64,000 nt of DNA from Acidobacteriota bacterium (lineage in GTDB: Bacteria > Acidobacteriota > Holophagae > Holophagales > Holophagaceae): NCBI GenBank assembly GCA_016195985.1, contig JACPYP010000012.1, positions 124,001 through 188,000 of the forward strand, in the 5' to 3' direction. This document shows positions 43,462 through 52,004 of this stretch, one piece after another; position 1 is the first letter of the stretch, and each line of letters opens with the position of its first letter. Below the pieces are notes generated by a model, which worked only from the letters and a program-made list of their open reading frames with translations, was not told the DNA's origin and did not search any database. The translations under genes were made by a program, and so were the position numbers.

Positions 43462-45458
43462 ACCCCGCCACCTCCTTCCGGGGGCCGCTCGTCCTCCATG
43501 GGCTCGGCCGGTTCGCCGTGGCTGGTGCAGGGCTGCATCGGCTCGGTGCCACAGGCGAAAAACTCGTCCTGTTTTTGCGGGCATTCTTCGCGTGCCAGCT
43601 GTCCCGTAGTGGGATCGATGCTGCGGACCACGACGGTCTCCGGCATGGGGAAATCCACGTTGGGCCGCGAGGCCAGGGCCTTGGCCATGAATCGCTCCCA
43701 GATCGGGGCGGCGACGGCCCCTCCCGTGAAGCCCTTTCCGCCGGGCCGAGGCTGGTCGTACCCGATCCAGACCCCCGTCACCAGGTTCGGGGTGTAGCCG
43801 ACGAACCAGGCGTCCACGCCGTTGTCCGTGGTGCCCGTCTTCCCGGCGGAGGGGCGGGTCTGGCTGAAGGCGCGAAGGGACTTGGCGGTGCCGTAGGTCA
43901 GCACGTCCTTCAGCATCTGGGTGGTGATGAAGGAGGCCGCTGGAGACATGGCCTGGGATGTGGCCGGCGGGTTCTCGATCCAGGTCTGCCGCCTGCGGTC
44001 ATAGATCCGGAGGATGGTCCTGGCCTCGGCCTTGGCGCCTGCGTTGGCCAGAGGCGTGTAGGCCTGCACCAGATCCTTCAGGGTGACCTCGCCGGTCCCC
44101 AGGGCCAGGGAGAGGCCGCTCTGGGCGGACAGCGAGAGCCCCGCCTTTCCCGCGAACTCCACGAAGGACGGCACGCCCACCGCTTCCAGCACCTTCACGG
44201 TGATGATGTTGCCGGAATGGGCCAGGGCCTGGCGGAGGGACAGCTCTCCGAACTGTTCCCGGCCGTAGTTCTGGGGTTTCCAGGTCTGGCCGGGGCCCGC
44301 GTCGTAGGCCACGGCCTCGTCGCTCCAGAGGCTGGCCGCCGTGAGGCCCTTCTCCAGGGCGGCGGCATAGATGAGAGGCTTGATGGCGGAGCCGGGCTGC
44401 CGCTTGGAGACGAAGGCGCGGTTGAGGGCGGTGGAGGTTCCTTCCGCGTCTCCTACTGCGGCGAGGACGTCGCCCGTGGTTGGATCCAGGCAGACCAGGG
44501 CGCCCTGCAGCCCGGGGGAGAGGTGCTTGACGCTCTCCCGCAGGGTTTGTTCCGCCAGGCGCTGCAGGTCCAGGTCCATGGCGGCGACGACCTCCAGGCC
44601 GCCCTGTTCCACGGCAGTGGCCCCCAGGCGCCCGATCAGCTGCGCCCGGATCTGCGCCAGATACTGTGGAGCCTGCCCCAGCGGCCGGGTGGCGGCCCCG
44701 TGGGCCTGGAGGGCCAACCGCCGCTGCGGGGTGATGGCATGGACTTCCTCCATGCGTTTGAGGACCACATCCCGCCGGCTCGCCACGTCGGCGGGCTTCC
44801 CGAAGGGGTTGTAGCGGCTCGGATTCTTGGGCACCCCCGCCAGAAGCAGGCATTCGCCGTCGCTCAGCTCTTCGGGGCTTTTGTCGAAGTAGAGGCGCGC
44901 GGCCTGGACAATGCCCTGGGCGCCGTTCCCGTAGTAGATCTCATTGAAATACATCTCCAGGATCTGCTGCTTGGTGTAGGTCCTCTCGAACTCCAGGGCC
45001 AGCTTGGCCTCCTCGATCTTCCGGTCGAGGGTCCGCGCCGAGCTCAGGAATTTGTTCTTGATGAGCTGCTGGGTGATGGTGGAGCCCCCCTCGGCCATCC
45101 GCCCCTTGAGCACGTCCTTCATGGCCGCGCGCGCGATGCTCCGGTAGTCGAGCCCGCTGTGCTCGTAGAACCGGGAATCCTCCACGGCCAGCAGCGCCTG
45201 CTGCAGAAAGCCGGGAATCCGGTCGAGGGTGGCCCAGTAGCGGTTCTGGGGCGGGATGCGCCCCACGTAGCGGCCCTGGCTGTCGAGCACCGTGACGGAT
45301 GTGACCCCGGCGGGCAGGGGCGGGCAGGTGGCGATGGGGGTCTGGCCCTGCTGGCCCCAGGCGGCCAGGCCCTGAATCAGGCTCAGCGCCAGGAGGGCCG
45401 GGCGATGCCACGGGTGCCACCGGTTTCGGATGGGCCGCTTCGCGCAGGGCAATGTCAA
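43458..45458 (-). CDS. class A penicillin-binding protein (bifunctional peptidoglycan synthase)
   Basis: 666 residues. The glycosyltransferase-51 domain shows ALLAVEDSRFYEHSGLDY, EGGSTITQQLIKNKF and QILEMYFNEIYYGNGAQG. The transpeptidase domain has the serine motif SAIK, SGN in HSGNIITVK and KTGTTDNGVDAWFVGYTP. It polymerises and cross-links peptidoglycan outside the inner membrane. N-terminal hydrophobic segment RPALLALSLIQGLAAWG is the anchor. TTG at 45458 is chosen for AAGGAG upstream; the frame extends to 45581 without a better start. A cysteine-bearing tail ends in a Pro/Gly-rich stretch. Coupled to chorismate mutase downstream. Confidence 0.88.
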   Translation of the reverse strand: MTLPCAKRPIRNRWHPWHRPALLALSLIQGLAAWGQQGQTPIATCPPLPAGVTSVTVLDSQGRYVGRIPPQNRYWATLDRIPGFLQQALLAVEDSRFYEHSGLDYRSIARAAMKDVLKGRMAEGGSTITQQLIKNKFLSSARTLDRKIEEAKLALEFERTYTKQQILEMYFNEIYYGNGAQGIVQAARLYFDKSPEELSDGECLLLAGVPKNPSRYNPFGKPADVASRRDVVLKRMEEVHAITPQRRLALQAHGAATRPLGQAPQYLAQIRAQLIGRLGATAVEQGGLEVVAAMDLDLQRLAEQTLRESVKHLSPGLQGALVCLDPTTGDVLAAVGDAEGTSTALNRAFVSKRQPGSAIKPLIYAAALEKGLTAASLWSDEAVAYDAGPGQTWKPQNYGREQFGELSLRQALAHSGNIITVKVLEAVGVPSFVEFAGKAGLSLSAQSGLSLALGTGEVTLKDLVQAYTPLANAGAKAEARTILRIYDRRRQTWIENPPATSQAMSPAASFITTQMLKDVLTYGTAKSLRAFSQTRPSAGKTGTTDNGVDAWFVGYTPNLVTGVWIGYDQPRPGGKGFTGGAVAAPIWERFMAKALASRPNVDFPMPETVVVRSIDPTTGQLAREECPQKQDEFFACGTEPMQPCTSHGEPAEPMEDERPPEGGGGV

Positions 45459-45555
45459 AACCGCTCCTTCTTCCGGACCCTGCGATTCACCAGGGCAGCT
45501 GACCCATTCTGAAGCCGAATCGGCTCGTGTCCATGCCGCGGGCGGCCATGGGGTC

Positions 45556-45590
45556 TTGACGGATTCGAAATTCGCAACCATTATGGTTTC
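45556..45590 (+). promoter_or_regulatory. Rrf2 gene promoter with palindromic operator over the -10 box
   Basis: TTGACG (45556-45561) and CATTAT (45579-45584) are 17 bp apart and 5/6 and 4/6 matches to sigma-70 boxes. GCAACCATTATGGTTTC (45574-45590), with AACCAT/ATGGTT arms, covers the -10. The same motif recurs at 46049 before the neighbouring reductase gene, so it is probably the Rrf2 protein's own site. Confidence 0.6.
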
Positions 45591-45604
45591 GGGAATCGAA
45601 TCCG

Positions 45605-46027
45605 ATGAGCAACACCCGCTTCACCGTCGCCATACATGTCCTGACGCTCCTGGCCTACTGCGGGCCGGAAGCGCTGACCTCCGAATTCATCGCCGGGAGC
45701 GTCAACACCAATCCCGTCGTGATCCGCCGCATCCTGTCCACCCTCCGGGAAGCCAAGCTGGTCGCCTCCCAGGCCGGGCCTGGCGGCGGATGGCAACTCC
45801 TGCGCGACCCGCGCAAGATCACCCTCCGGGATATCCTGGCCGCCGTGAGCGGCGATCCCACCTTCCTGCTCCACAGCGCGCCGCCGAACATCGAATGCCC
45901 GGTGGGGAGGGACATCCAGGCGATTCTCGCGCGCCGCTTCCAGTCGGCCCAGGAAGCCATGGAGCGCGATCTGGAGCGCACCACCATCGCCCAGCTCATT
46001 TCCGAGGTCGGGGGCGGCTCTGCGTAG
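45605..46027 (+). CDS. Rrf2 family transcriptional regulator (YwnA-like)
   Basis: 140 residues. It shows the Rrf2 winged helix: RFTVAIHVLTLLAY, SEFIAGSVNTNPVVIRRILSTLREAKLV, and the wing GPGGGWQLLRDPRKITLRDIL. The three-cysteine cluster-binding pattern of IscR/NsrR is not present (one Cys at about 19 and one in IECPVG), so it is more like YwnA, which does not bind a cluster. It likely represses itself and the adjacent quinone reductase through the shared AACCAT-type palindrome. Confidence 0.88.
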   Translation: MSNTRFTVAIHVLTLLAYCGPEALTSEFIAGSVNTNPVVIRRILSTLREAKLVASQAGPGGGWQLLRDPRKITLRDILAAVSGDPTFLLHSAPPNIECPVGRDIQAILARRFQSAQEAMERDLERTTIAQLISEVGGGSA

Positions 46028-46048
46028 CCCCTTTTTTTAACCAAATCC

Positions 46049-46065
46049 GCAACCATATTGGTTGC
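46049..46065 (+). promoter_or_regulatory. second AACCAT-type palindrome, before the quinone reductase
   Basis: GCAACCATATTGGTTGC (46049-46065) has seven-base inverted arms and matches the operator at 45574-45590 closely. It lies 21 bp ahead of the reductase start and after the Rrf2 stop, so the reductase may have its own regulated promoter. Confidence 0.55.
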
Positions 46066-46086
46066 GTTTTATCCAAGGAGCCCATT

Positions 46087-46941
46087 ATGATCGTCGTCAC
46101 CGGAGCCACCGGCCAGCTCGGCCGCCTCGTGATCCACAACCTGCTGAAGGTCGTGCCTCCTCAGAACATCATCGCGGCGGTCCGCACTCCCGCGCATGCG
46201 GCGGACCTTGCGGCGCTCGGCGTCCAGATCCGGGAGGCCGACTACGACCGCCCCGGGACCTTGGCGGAAGCCTTCAAGGGCGCCGAGAAGGTGCTTCTGA
46301 TCTCCTCCAGCGAAGTGGGGAAACGCGCTCCCCAGCACAAGGCCGCGATCGATGCCGCCAAGAAGGCCGGGGTGAAGCTCCTGGCCTACACCAGCCTGCT
46401 CCATGCGGACCGCTCGCCGCTGGCGCTTGCGAAGGAGCATCAAGAAACTGAAGCCTACCTGAAGGCTTCAGGTCTCCCGCTCGTCCTTCTGCGCAATGGC
46501 TGGTACACGGAGAACTACACGCACAGCATCGCGCCCGCGCTGGAATTCGGCGTCTTCCTCGGAAGCGCCGGCGAGGGGCGCATCGCTTCCGCGGCCCGTG
46601 CCGACTTCGCGGAGGCCGCCGCGGCGGTGCTCACGAAGCCCCACCAGGCCGGGAAGGTGTATGAGCTGTCAGGCGATGATTCGTACACGCTGGCTGAATT
46701 CGCCGCGGAGATCAGCCGGCAGTCCGGCAAGACGGTGGCCTATCAGGACCTTCCCGAGGCCGGTTACCAAGCGGCGCTCGTCAAGGCGGGCCTCCCCGAG
46801 GGGTTCGCGGCGCTCCTGGCCGATTCCGACACCGGGGCCTCCAAGGGCGGTCTCTTCGACGAATCCCGCACGCTGAGCGGTCTCATCGGCCGTCCCACCA
46901 CGCCCTTCGCCAAACTCGTGGCCAAGGCCCTCGAAGGTTGA
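46087..46941 (+). CDS. NAD(P)H:quinone oxidoreductase 2-like (NmrA/SDR fold)
   Basis: 284 residues, the length of E. coli QorB/YtfG. Rossmann start MIVVTGATGQLGRLVIHNLLK, then VLLISSSEVGKRAPQHKAAIDAAKKAGVKLLAYTS and ASGLPLVLLRNGWYTENY match the NmrA-type atypical SDR group that reduces quinones with NADPH. AAGGAG precedes the ATG. In many bacteria this gene stands beside an HxlR regulator; here it is beside Rrf2, with which it shares an operator motif. Confidence 0.88.
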   Translation: MIVVTGATGQLGRLVIHNLLKVVPPQNIIAAVRTPAHAADLAALGVQIREADYDRPGTLAEAFKGAEKVLLISSSEVGKRAPQHKAAIDAAKKAGVKLLAYTSLLHADRSPLALAKEHQETEAYLKASGLPLVLLRNGWYTENYTHSIAPALEFGVFLGSAGEGRIASAARADFAEAAAAVLTKPHQAGKVYELSGDDSYTLAEFAAEISRQSGKTVAYQDLPEAGYQAALVKAGLPEGFAALLADSDTGASKGGLFDESRTLSGLIGRPTTPFAKLVAKALEG

Positions 46942-46969
46942 TCCTCCATCTGCGGAAGGCCTGCGGACC

Positions 46970-48175
46970 TCATTCGCCCAGTGGCGACATGAGGCCGGCA
47001 GGACGCGCGGCCCGCGTGCCGAGAACGACCAGGGGGACCGCGATCGCGTGGACGGCGATGACGGAAAGCCAGATGGCTCCCGGCCATTCCTTTTGGACGG
47101 CCAGGTAGATGGCTGAGAAGGCCAGGGGGCTGATGATGGAGGCCAGGCTCACGGTGGAGGTCAGCACGCCCTGGAGCTGACCCTGCCGGGCCGGATCCAC
47201 CTGCCGGGTGGCCAGGGCTTGAAAGGCGGGGGTGCCCACGCCGCCGAGGGCGAAGACCGGCATGATGGCGAACACGATCCAGCCCTGCCTGGCGAAGGCC
47301 ATGGCCGCGAGCGCGAGGCAGCCGCAGGCGAGTCCGGCGAGGACGGCCCAGCGCTCACCGAGCCGCCGGGTCGCTGGGCCCGGCAGCAGCGCCTGCACCA
47401 GCGTTTGGCAGACGCCGAAGGCGCCCAGGGAAAGGCCGATCCAGAGGCCGTTCCACCGGAACGTGTCGAAGCCCCACAACGCCCAGCAGGTGCCATAGGC
47501 CTCTCCGGTGGCGCTGAGAATGAAAAACACGAGGATGACCGGCAGGAGGCCCTTCATCGAAAAGGCCCAGCGCAGCTGCGAAAGCGGATTGAGCGCGGCC
47601 AGACTGATCTTCCGGCGGGCCGGAGTGCGGGATTCCGGGAGGACGAACCAGGCCAGGAGGAAATTGCAGGCGTTCAGCGCCGCGGCGGCCATGAAGGGGA
47701 GGCGGAGCCAGCAGTCGCCGAGCCATCCGCCGAGAACCGGCCCGACGATGAAGCCGATGCCGAACATGGCGTTGAACAGGCCGAAGCGGCGGGCCCGCTC
47801 GTCCTCATGCGAAATGTCGGTGATGTAGGCCATCGCCACGGAAGCATTGGCGCTGGTCAGGCCCGCGATGGCGCGGCCGAGCAGCAGCAGCCAGGTTTGC
47901 GGCGCAAAGGCCATGAGGACATAATTGGCCGCTGCCCCCGCCAGGGAGAGAAGCAGCACGGGGCGCCGGCCGAAGGTGTCGCTCAAGGCGCCGAGCACAG
48001 GCGCGAAGAGGAACTGCATGGCCGCGTAGAGCGCGGTCATGATTCCGATGTAGGGCGCGATGTTCCGGGTGTGCGCCACCTCCGCGAGAAGCCGCGGAAG
48101 GATGGGGAAGATGAGGCCTATGCCTACGGCGTCCAGGACGATCGCGGCAAAAATAACGACAAGGGGCTTGTTCAC
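46970..48175 (-). CDS. TetA/multidrug MFS transporter
   Basis: 401 residues with 12 membrane segments. The N-terminus is typical of Tet-type DHA1 pumps: VVIFAAIVLDAVGIGLIFPILPRLL, then GALSDTFGRRPVLLLSLAGA (MFS motif A) and LGRAIAGLTSANASVAMAYITD, GPVLGGWLGD (motif C). It exports a drug by proton antiport; tetracycline itself is not proven. GTG start at 48175 with weak ribosome site. Its regulator is not obvious; a TetR gene lies beyond the next gene. Confidence 0.88.
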   Translation of the reverse strand: MNKPLVVIFAAIVLDAVGIGLIFPILPRLLAEVAHTRNIAPYIGIMTALYAAMQFLFAPVLGALSDTFGRRPVLLLSLAGAAANYVLMAFAPQTWLLLLGRAIAGLTSANASVAMAYITDISHEDERARRFGLFNAMFGIGFIVGPVLGGWLGDCWLRLPFMAAAALNACNFLLAWFVLPESRTPARRKISLAALNPLSQLRWAFSMKGLLPVILVFFILSATGEAYGTCWALWGFDTFRWNGLWIGLSLGAFGVCQTLVQALLPGPATRRLGERWAVLAGLACGCLALAAMAFARQGWIVFAIMPVFALGGVGTPAFQALATRQVDPARQGQLQGVLTSTVSLASIISPLAFSAIYLAVQKEWPGAIWLSVIAVHAIAVPLVVLGTRAARPAGLMSPLGE

Positions 48176-48220
48176 GGCGGGAATCCAGGGGAAACGGCCC
48201 GCGTGCCGCGGACCTTCGGT

Positions 48221-49126
48221 TCAGGCGACGGCGATCACGAGCTTGCCCGTGACATGCCCGGCGGCGCTCCGCGCGTGCGCCTCGGCGGTGCGTTCAAAGG
48301 GGAAGACCTGTTCCAGGTGCAACCGGAACCCGCCTTCGGAATAAAGCTGTGCCGCCTCGGCCAGCACCCGCTCCGGGTGTTTCGGAGGCCCGGAGGAGAA
48401 CCGCGCGCCGAATTGCGGAGCCGTGAAATCAGCCACGGAGAGCACGCGCGAGGGGCTGCCGACGATGCCGATCAGTTCCGGAATGATCCCCGAGCCCGCC
48501 AGATCGAGGGCAGCGTCCACGCCCCCTGGCGCGAGCGGCCTCACCCGTTCCGCCAGGCCGGGGCCATAGGCCACCGGGACGGCGCCGAGATCCCGCAGGT
48601 AGCCGTGCTTCCCCGGGCTCGCGGTGCCGATGACGGAAATCCCGCGGTGGCGGGCGATTTGGAGGACGGCCGAGCCAATCCCGCCCGCGGCGCCGCTCAC
48701 CAGCAGCGTCTCGCTGCGGGTCACGCCGATCTCATCGAGGCTGCGCAGGGCCGTTTCGACGATGACCGGAAGGCCGGCCGCCGCCTCGAAGGGCAGATCA
48801 TCCGGCTTGAGGGCCCAGTGCGTGAGGACGGCAAACTGCGCCACCGTGCCCGTGCCGAACCCGAAGACGGCGTCTCCGATCGATACGTTGGAGACGCCGA
48901 GACCCACCTCGTCCACGAGGCCCGACGCTTCGACACCGACCCCGGAGGGGAAGCTCAGCGCCTCAAAATCCCGGTACTGTCCGGCCCGGCGTTTCCAGTC
49001 CGAGGGATTGACTCCGGCGGCCCGGACGGCGATCCGGATCTGGCCCGGACCGGCCTGAGGCTCTTGGATGTCGGCCTCGAACAGGACTTCAGGGCCGCCG
49101 TATTCGTTGAATTGAAATGCCTTCAT
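48221..49126 (-). CDS. NADP-dependent quinone-oxidoreductase-like MDR protein (zinc-free)
   Basis: 301 residues of medium-chain dehydrogenase/reductase: MKAFQFNEYGGPEVL, VRAAGVNPSDWKRRAG, SGVGVEASGLVDEVG, and the nucleotide-binding VSGAAGGIGSAVLQIA. Catalytic and structural zinc cysteines are absent, as in quinone or enoyl reductases. ATG at 49126 gives the family start; the AT-rich 16 codons before it are promoter DNA. It is divergent from the TetR gene, 59 bp away, and likely its target. Confidence 0.87.
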   Translation of the reverse strand: MKAFQFNEYGGPEVLFEADIQEPQAGPGQIRIAVRAAGVNPSDWKRRAGQYRDFEALSFPSGVGVEASGLVDEVGLGVSNVSIGDAVFGFGTGTVAQFAVLTHWALKPDDLPFEAAAGLPVIVETALRSLDEIGVTRSETLLVSGAAGGIGSAVLQIARHRGISVIGTASPGKHGYLRDLGAVPVAYGPGLAERVRPLAPGGVDAALDLAGSGIIPELIGIVGSPSRVLSVADFTAPQFGARFSSGPPKHPERVLAEAAQLYSEGGFRLHLEQVFPFERTAEAHARSAAGHVTGKLVIAVA

Positions 49127-49159
49127 GATTGTTCCAATATATGTATCGAATATCAATAT

Positions 49160-49170
49160 ATACTCAGTAT
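49160..49170. promoter_or_regulatory. small palindrome in the TetR divergent promoter
   Basis: ATACTCAGTAT, five-base arms around one base, within an AT-rich 59-bp gap between two divergent starts. A plausible operator for the TetR protein; short and unproven. Confidence 0.35.
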
Positions 49171-49185
49171 GCATTAAGTTATGCT

Positions 49186-49836
49186 ATGAAAGACCACATG
49201 TCAATTCCCTCCGACCGTCGAACCCGCAAGCGCCTCATCACGCGACAAGGCATCTCCAACTCAGCCACGCGCCTCTTCTATGAGCGGGGCTTTGACCGGG
49301 TGACAGTGGACGAGATCGCGGCCGCCGCCGACGTCGGGCGGATGACGGTGTTCAACCACTTCCCCCGCAAGGAGGACATGTTCTTCGACCGGGAGGAGGA
49401 GGGGCGCGAGCTCCTGCGCGAGGCCCTGCGGCAGCGCGATCCCGGCATCACTCCGGTTGAAACGCTGCGCATGCTCGCCCACCGGCTCGCCATGGAGGAG
49501 AGCCCCTTTGTCCGGTTTACCTCCGCGAGCCAAGGTTTCGTAGAGACGATCGAGGGCAGCGAAACGCTCAGGGCCCGCGCCAGGGCGATACGCGGCGAAC
49601 TCGCGGAAATCCTGGCGGCCGCGCTGGCCGAAGGCGCCGGGCGGAAGCCTGCGGACCCCGACGCCCACCTGGCGGCCGGCCTGCTCTTGGCGATGTGGAG
49701 CGTGGCCCTCATCCAGGGGCATCAGGCCTTTCGACAGAGCCGGAATTCAGAAGACGCGAAAACCGTTTTTCTCAGCCTTGTGGATAAGGGCACCATCGGC
49801 ATCCATGCCGCGATGGCGGGAACGCCTTACGCCTGA
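49186..49836 (+). CDS. TetR/AcrR family transcriptional regulator
   Basis: 216 residues with an N-terminal TetR HTH: KRLITRQGISNSATRLFYERGFDRVTVDEIA then AAADVGRMTVFNHFPRKEDMF. The C-terminal ligand domain is helical and not diagnostic. Start taken as ATG 49186 (ATG 49198 equally possible; ribosome sites are weak). It probably represses the divergent oxidoreductase and itself. Confidence 0.88.
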   Translation: MKDHMSIPSDRRTRKRLITRQGISNSATRLFYERGFDRVTVDEIAAAADVGRMTVFNHFPRKEDMFFDREEEGRELLREALRQRDPGITPVETLRMLAHRLAMEESPFVRFTSASQGFVETIEGSETLRARARAIRGELAEILAAALAEGAGRKPADPDAHLAAGLLLAMWSVALIQGHQAFRQSRNSEDAKTVFLSLVDKGTIGIHAAMAGTPYA

Positions 49837-49860
49837 TGGGCGGCATCGCATCCAGGGCGG

Positions 49861-50136
49861 TCACTTGATTTCGATTTTCAGCTGATCGAGCCGATAAGGC
49901 GGCTTCCCCAGCGCAGGGCTCAGCTTGTCTTAGGAGCCCTCTTCGTAGAGGTAGGTTTCGCCCGTCGTCCGGTCGTAAAAGAAAATCATCTCCACCATGG
50001 AAAAGGGAACCTCGTCGTCGGTCTGCGTGGCGAACATCACCAGAGCATCGCCTCCCTTTCCGATCGAGTCTTCAACCACGGCCAATCGCCGATGACATTC
50101 TCAAAGAGGGTGCCGACGTTTTCCGCCTCCAGGGGG
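49861..50136 (-). pseudogene. decayed gene with frameshift and internal stop
   Basis: On the minus strand two frames join into one protein-like sequence: NPLEAENVGTLFENVIGDW, then after a frame change near 50070-50090, VEDSIGKGGDALVMFATQTD, continuing with VEMIFFYDRTTGETYLYEEGS. A TAA (49932-49930) follows and the frame then resumes as DKLSPALGKPPYRLDQLKIE to the final TGA at 49863. No start codon is present at the 5' end. The family is unknown. Codon-like composition across the lesions marks a once-functional gene that has decayed. Confidence 0.7.
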
Positions 50137-50499
50137 TTAGAGGCCCTGGCTCCGGCGGAGAATCTTGTCGATGGGTTTGCCCTTTGCCAGTTCATCAATG
50201 AGCTTGTCGAGGTATCTGATGTTCTGGGTCATCGGATCCTGAATATCCTCCACGCGAACGCCGCAAACCACGCCCGTGATCTGGGACCGGTCCGGGTGAA
50301 TGGCCGGAGCCTGATCAAAAAAGGTCTGGAAATCAATCTTTACAGCGGTGTGGCGGTCGAGTTGGGCCCGGCTGTAGCCCGTCAGCCAGCAGATGATGGT
50401 GTCGACCTCTTCCTTGGTGCGGTTTTTCCGCTCGGCCTTTTGAACGTAAAGAGGATAGACGCTCGTGAAAAGCAGTTTCGAGATGTCGCGGGAGGACAT
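50137..50499 (-). CDS. DUF2200 family protein
   Basis: 120 residues, cytosolic, conserved and uncharacterised. Family pattern: ISKLLFTSVYPLYVQKAERK, VDTIICWLTGYSRAQLD, VKIDFQTFFDQAP, ITGVVCGVRVEDIQDP, IRYLDKLIDELAKGKPIDKIL. ATG at 50499 has GGAG six bases ahead. Such short proteins are frequent in mobile or cassette contexts. Stop overlaps CTCTAAC, a sequence that resembles one half of an integron core site, perhaps by chance. Confidence 0.87.
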   Translation of the reverse strand: MSSRDISKLLFTSVYPLYVQKAERKNRTKEEVDTIICWLTGYSRAQLDRHTAVKIDFQTFFDQAPAIHPDRSQITGVVCGVRVEDIQDPMTQNIRYLDKLIDELAKGKPIDKILRRSQGL

Positions 50500-50575
50500 G
50501 GAGGCTCCTCTTGTCTGCGGGTTGGTGGGACCTCTTCGCCCGGGCTCATGGCCGGATGCGGCTGGAATGGCCTGG

Positions 50576-50986
50576 CTAGGACGCGGCCACAACAAAAAAG
50601 CCGATGGCGATGAGAAGGCACAGCGGGGAAAACAGCCAGGTATCCCACCTGGCGAACGAAGAGCCGCGGACGCGCTTGAAAAAGCCGACGAAGCGGAACT
50701 CTCCGATGGCGCGGAGGGCAAAGACGGCGCCGATGGCGACCGTCAGCCAGTGCGCCGGAGAACCCGGGAATGAAGAAAACAGGAAGAAGCCACGGATGAC
50801 AGCGACACACGCCGCCGCGCTCAAAGCGAGGGCCACGGCCACCGTGCTGAGGCGCGACGGGGTGAAGAGGGGCTTGCCGTTCGATTCGGGAATGGCGGTC
50901 CCCTTGCCCCATCGGCCACCGGCCGCCCAGTAGAGGTGGAGGCCCGCAAGGAACAACAGCGTGGATGCCAGAAGCGTGGGAACCAT
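50576..50986 (-). CDS. DUF3995 membrane protein
   Basis: 136 residues with four membrane helices (VPTLLASTLLFLAGLHLYWAAGG; VAVALALSAAACVAVIRG; WLTVAIGAVFALRAIG; LFSPLCLLIAIGFFVVAA). The HLYWAAGGRWG turn is the family mark. Function unknown. ATG at 50986 is used; a longer frame to 51052 adds a non-family extension. Confidence 0.85.
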   Translation of the reverse strand: MVPTLLASTLLFLAGLHLYWAAGGRWGKGTAIPESNGKPLFTPSRLSTVAVALALSAAACVAVIRGFFLFSSFPGSPAHWLTVAIGAVFALRAIGEFRFVGFFKRVRGSSFARWDTWLFSPLCLLIAIGFFVVAAS

Positions 50987-51095
50987 GATGGCGTGTGGCC
51001 TTTGTGATGCCTGACGAAATGATGCTAACCGGTTTCGCTTGAGCCAAGGCATTGCGTGAAACGGGGAATCGGAGCGAAGGCCGGACCGCCCTTCT

Positions 51096-51950
51096 TCAGG
51101 TGACTCCGATCAGGAACTCCTCTGAATGATCCGGGGGCCGGAGGCCATCTGTCCGGCCCGAGAAGTAGCGCTGGGCGAGCGAAGCGGCCGAAACATGCTG
51201 GACGTCTTTGAAGCCGGCCTCCCGGGCCAGCGACAGCATTTCCGAGGGCGTGAAGAAACTGATGAAGGGCGTTCCGCTCGCCTTCGCGCCGGCGGCGGCC
51301 CGCTCCACCGCCGGACGCACTTCGGCGTCCAGCAGCTCCATGGGAAGCATGAATGACATGGCGAACGTGGAGCCGGGAGCGAAGGCCGCGACCTGCCGGA
51401 GGGTCGCCGTGATCGCGTCCCTGGTCAGGTACATGCTGACGCCCGTGGAGGCCACGACGGAGGGCCGCTCCGGGTCGAAGCCCGCCGCCCTGAGCTGTTC
51501 CATCCAAGAGTCGCCGGCCTCGAAGTCGACGGGCACGAGCCGCAGGAAGGGGGGGATGCCGAGGCCAAGGTCCACCAGGCGCTGGCGCTTCCAGGCCTGG
51601 TGCCCCGGCTGATCGATTTCGAACACGAGCAGCCCTGAAGCGATGTCCGGCCGGCGCTGTGCGAAGGTGTCCAGCCCCGCCCCAAGGAGGACGTACTGCC
51701 CGACGCCGCGAGCCGCCTGTTCCGCGACCAGATCCTCAACGAGCCGGGCGCGGGCGATGATTGAAGCGCGGAAGGGCCGCGTGAAGGGGCTCATGTCCGG
51801 GCGGTTTCGCCAATCGCCGTCCGGGGCCGCCAGCTTCAGCCCGATTTCATCCTTGAACACGTGGGGCGGCTGATCGGCTTCGAGGTGCAACGCCCGCCAC
51901 AAAGCGACCCGCACCGCCGTGCTGTCCGGTTCTGGTACCTTGCTCACCAT
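51096..51950 (-). CDS. class I SAM-dependent methyltransferase (PPM1/LCM family)
   Basis: 284 residues. MSPFTRPFRASIIARARLVEDLV, YVLLGAGLDTFAQRRPD (SAM motif I) and LLVFEIDQPGHQAWKRQR are characteristic of the leucine-carboxyl-methyltransferase-like O-methyltransferases found beside polyketide clusters and in mycobacteria. VASTGVSMYLTRDAI follows. It methylates a carboxyl or hydroxyl group; substrate unknown. No biosynthetic cluster is nearby. Confidence 0.87.
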   Translation of the reverse strand: MVSKVPEPDSTAVRVALWRALHLEADQPPHVFKDEIGLKLAAPDGDWRNRPDMSPFTRPFRASIIARARLVEDLVAEQAARGVGQYVLLGAGLDTFAQRRPDIASGLLVFEIDQPGHQAWKRQRLVDLGLGIPPFLRLVPVDFEAGDSWMEQLRAAGFDPERPSVVASTGVSMYLTRDAITATLRQVAAFAPGSTFAMSFMLPMELLDAEVRPAVERAAAGAKASGTPFISFFTPSEMLSLAREAGFKDVQHVSAASLAQRYFSGRTDGLRPPDHSEEFLIGVT

Positions 51951-52004
51951 GATGTTCGCTCCGGGATCTGGAAGGGGATGATCGCACTGATTCCCCTGCT
52001 GGAA

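Noticed and set aside
50987-51095. GGCTCAAGCGAAACCGGTTAGCATC as an attC end
   Set aside because: The matching left core is missing and the GTTAGCA heptamer departs from consensus in two places.
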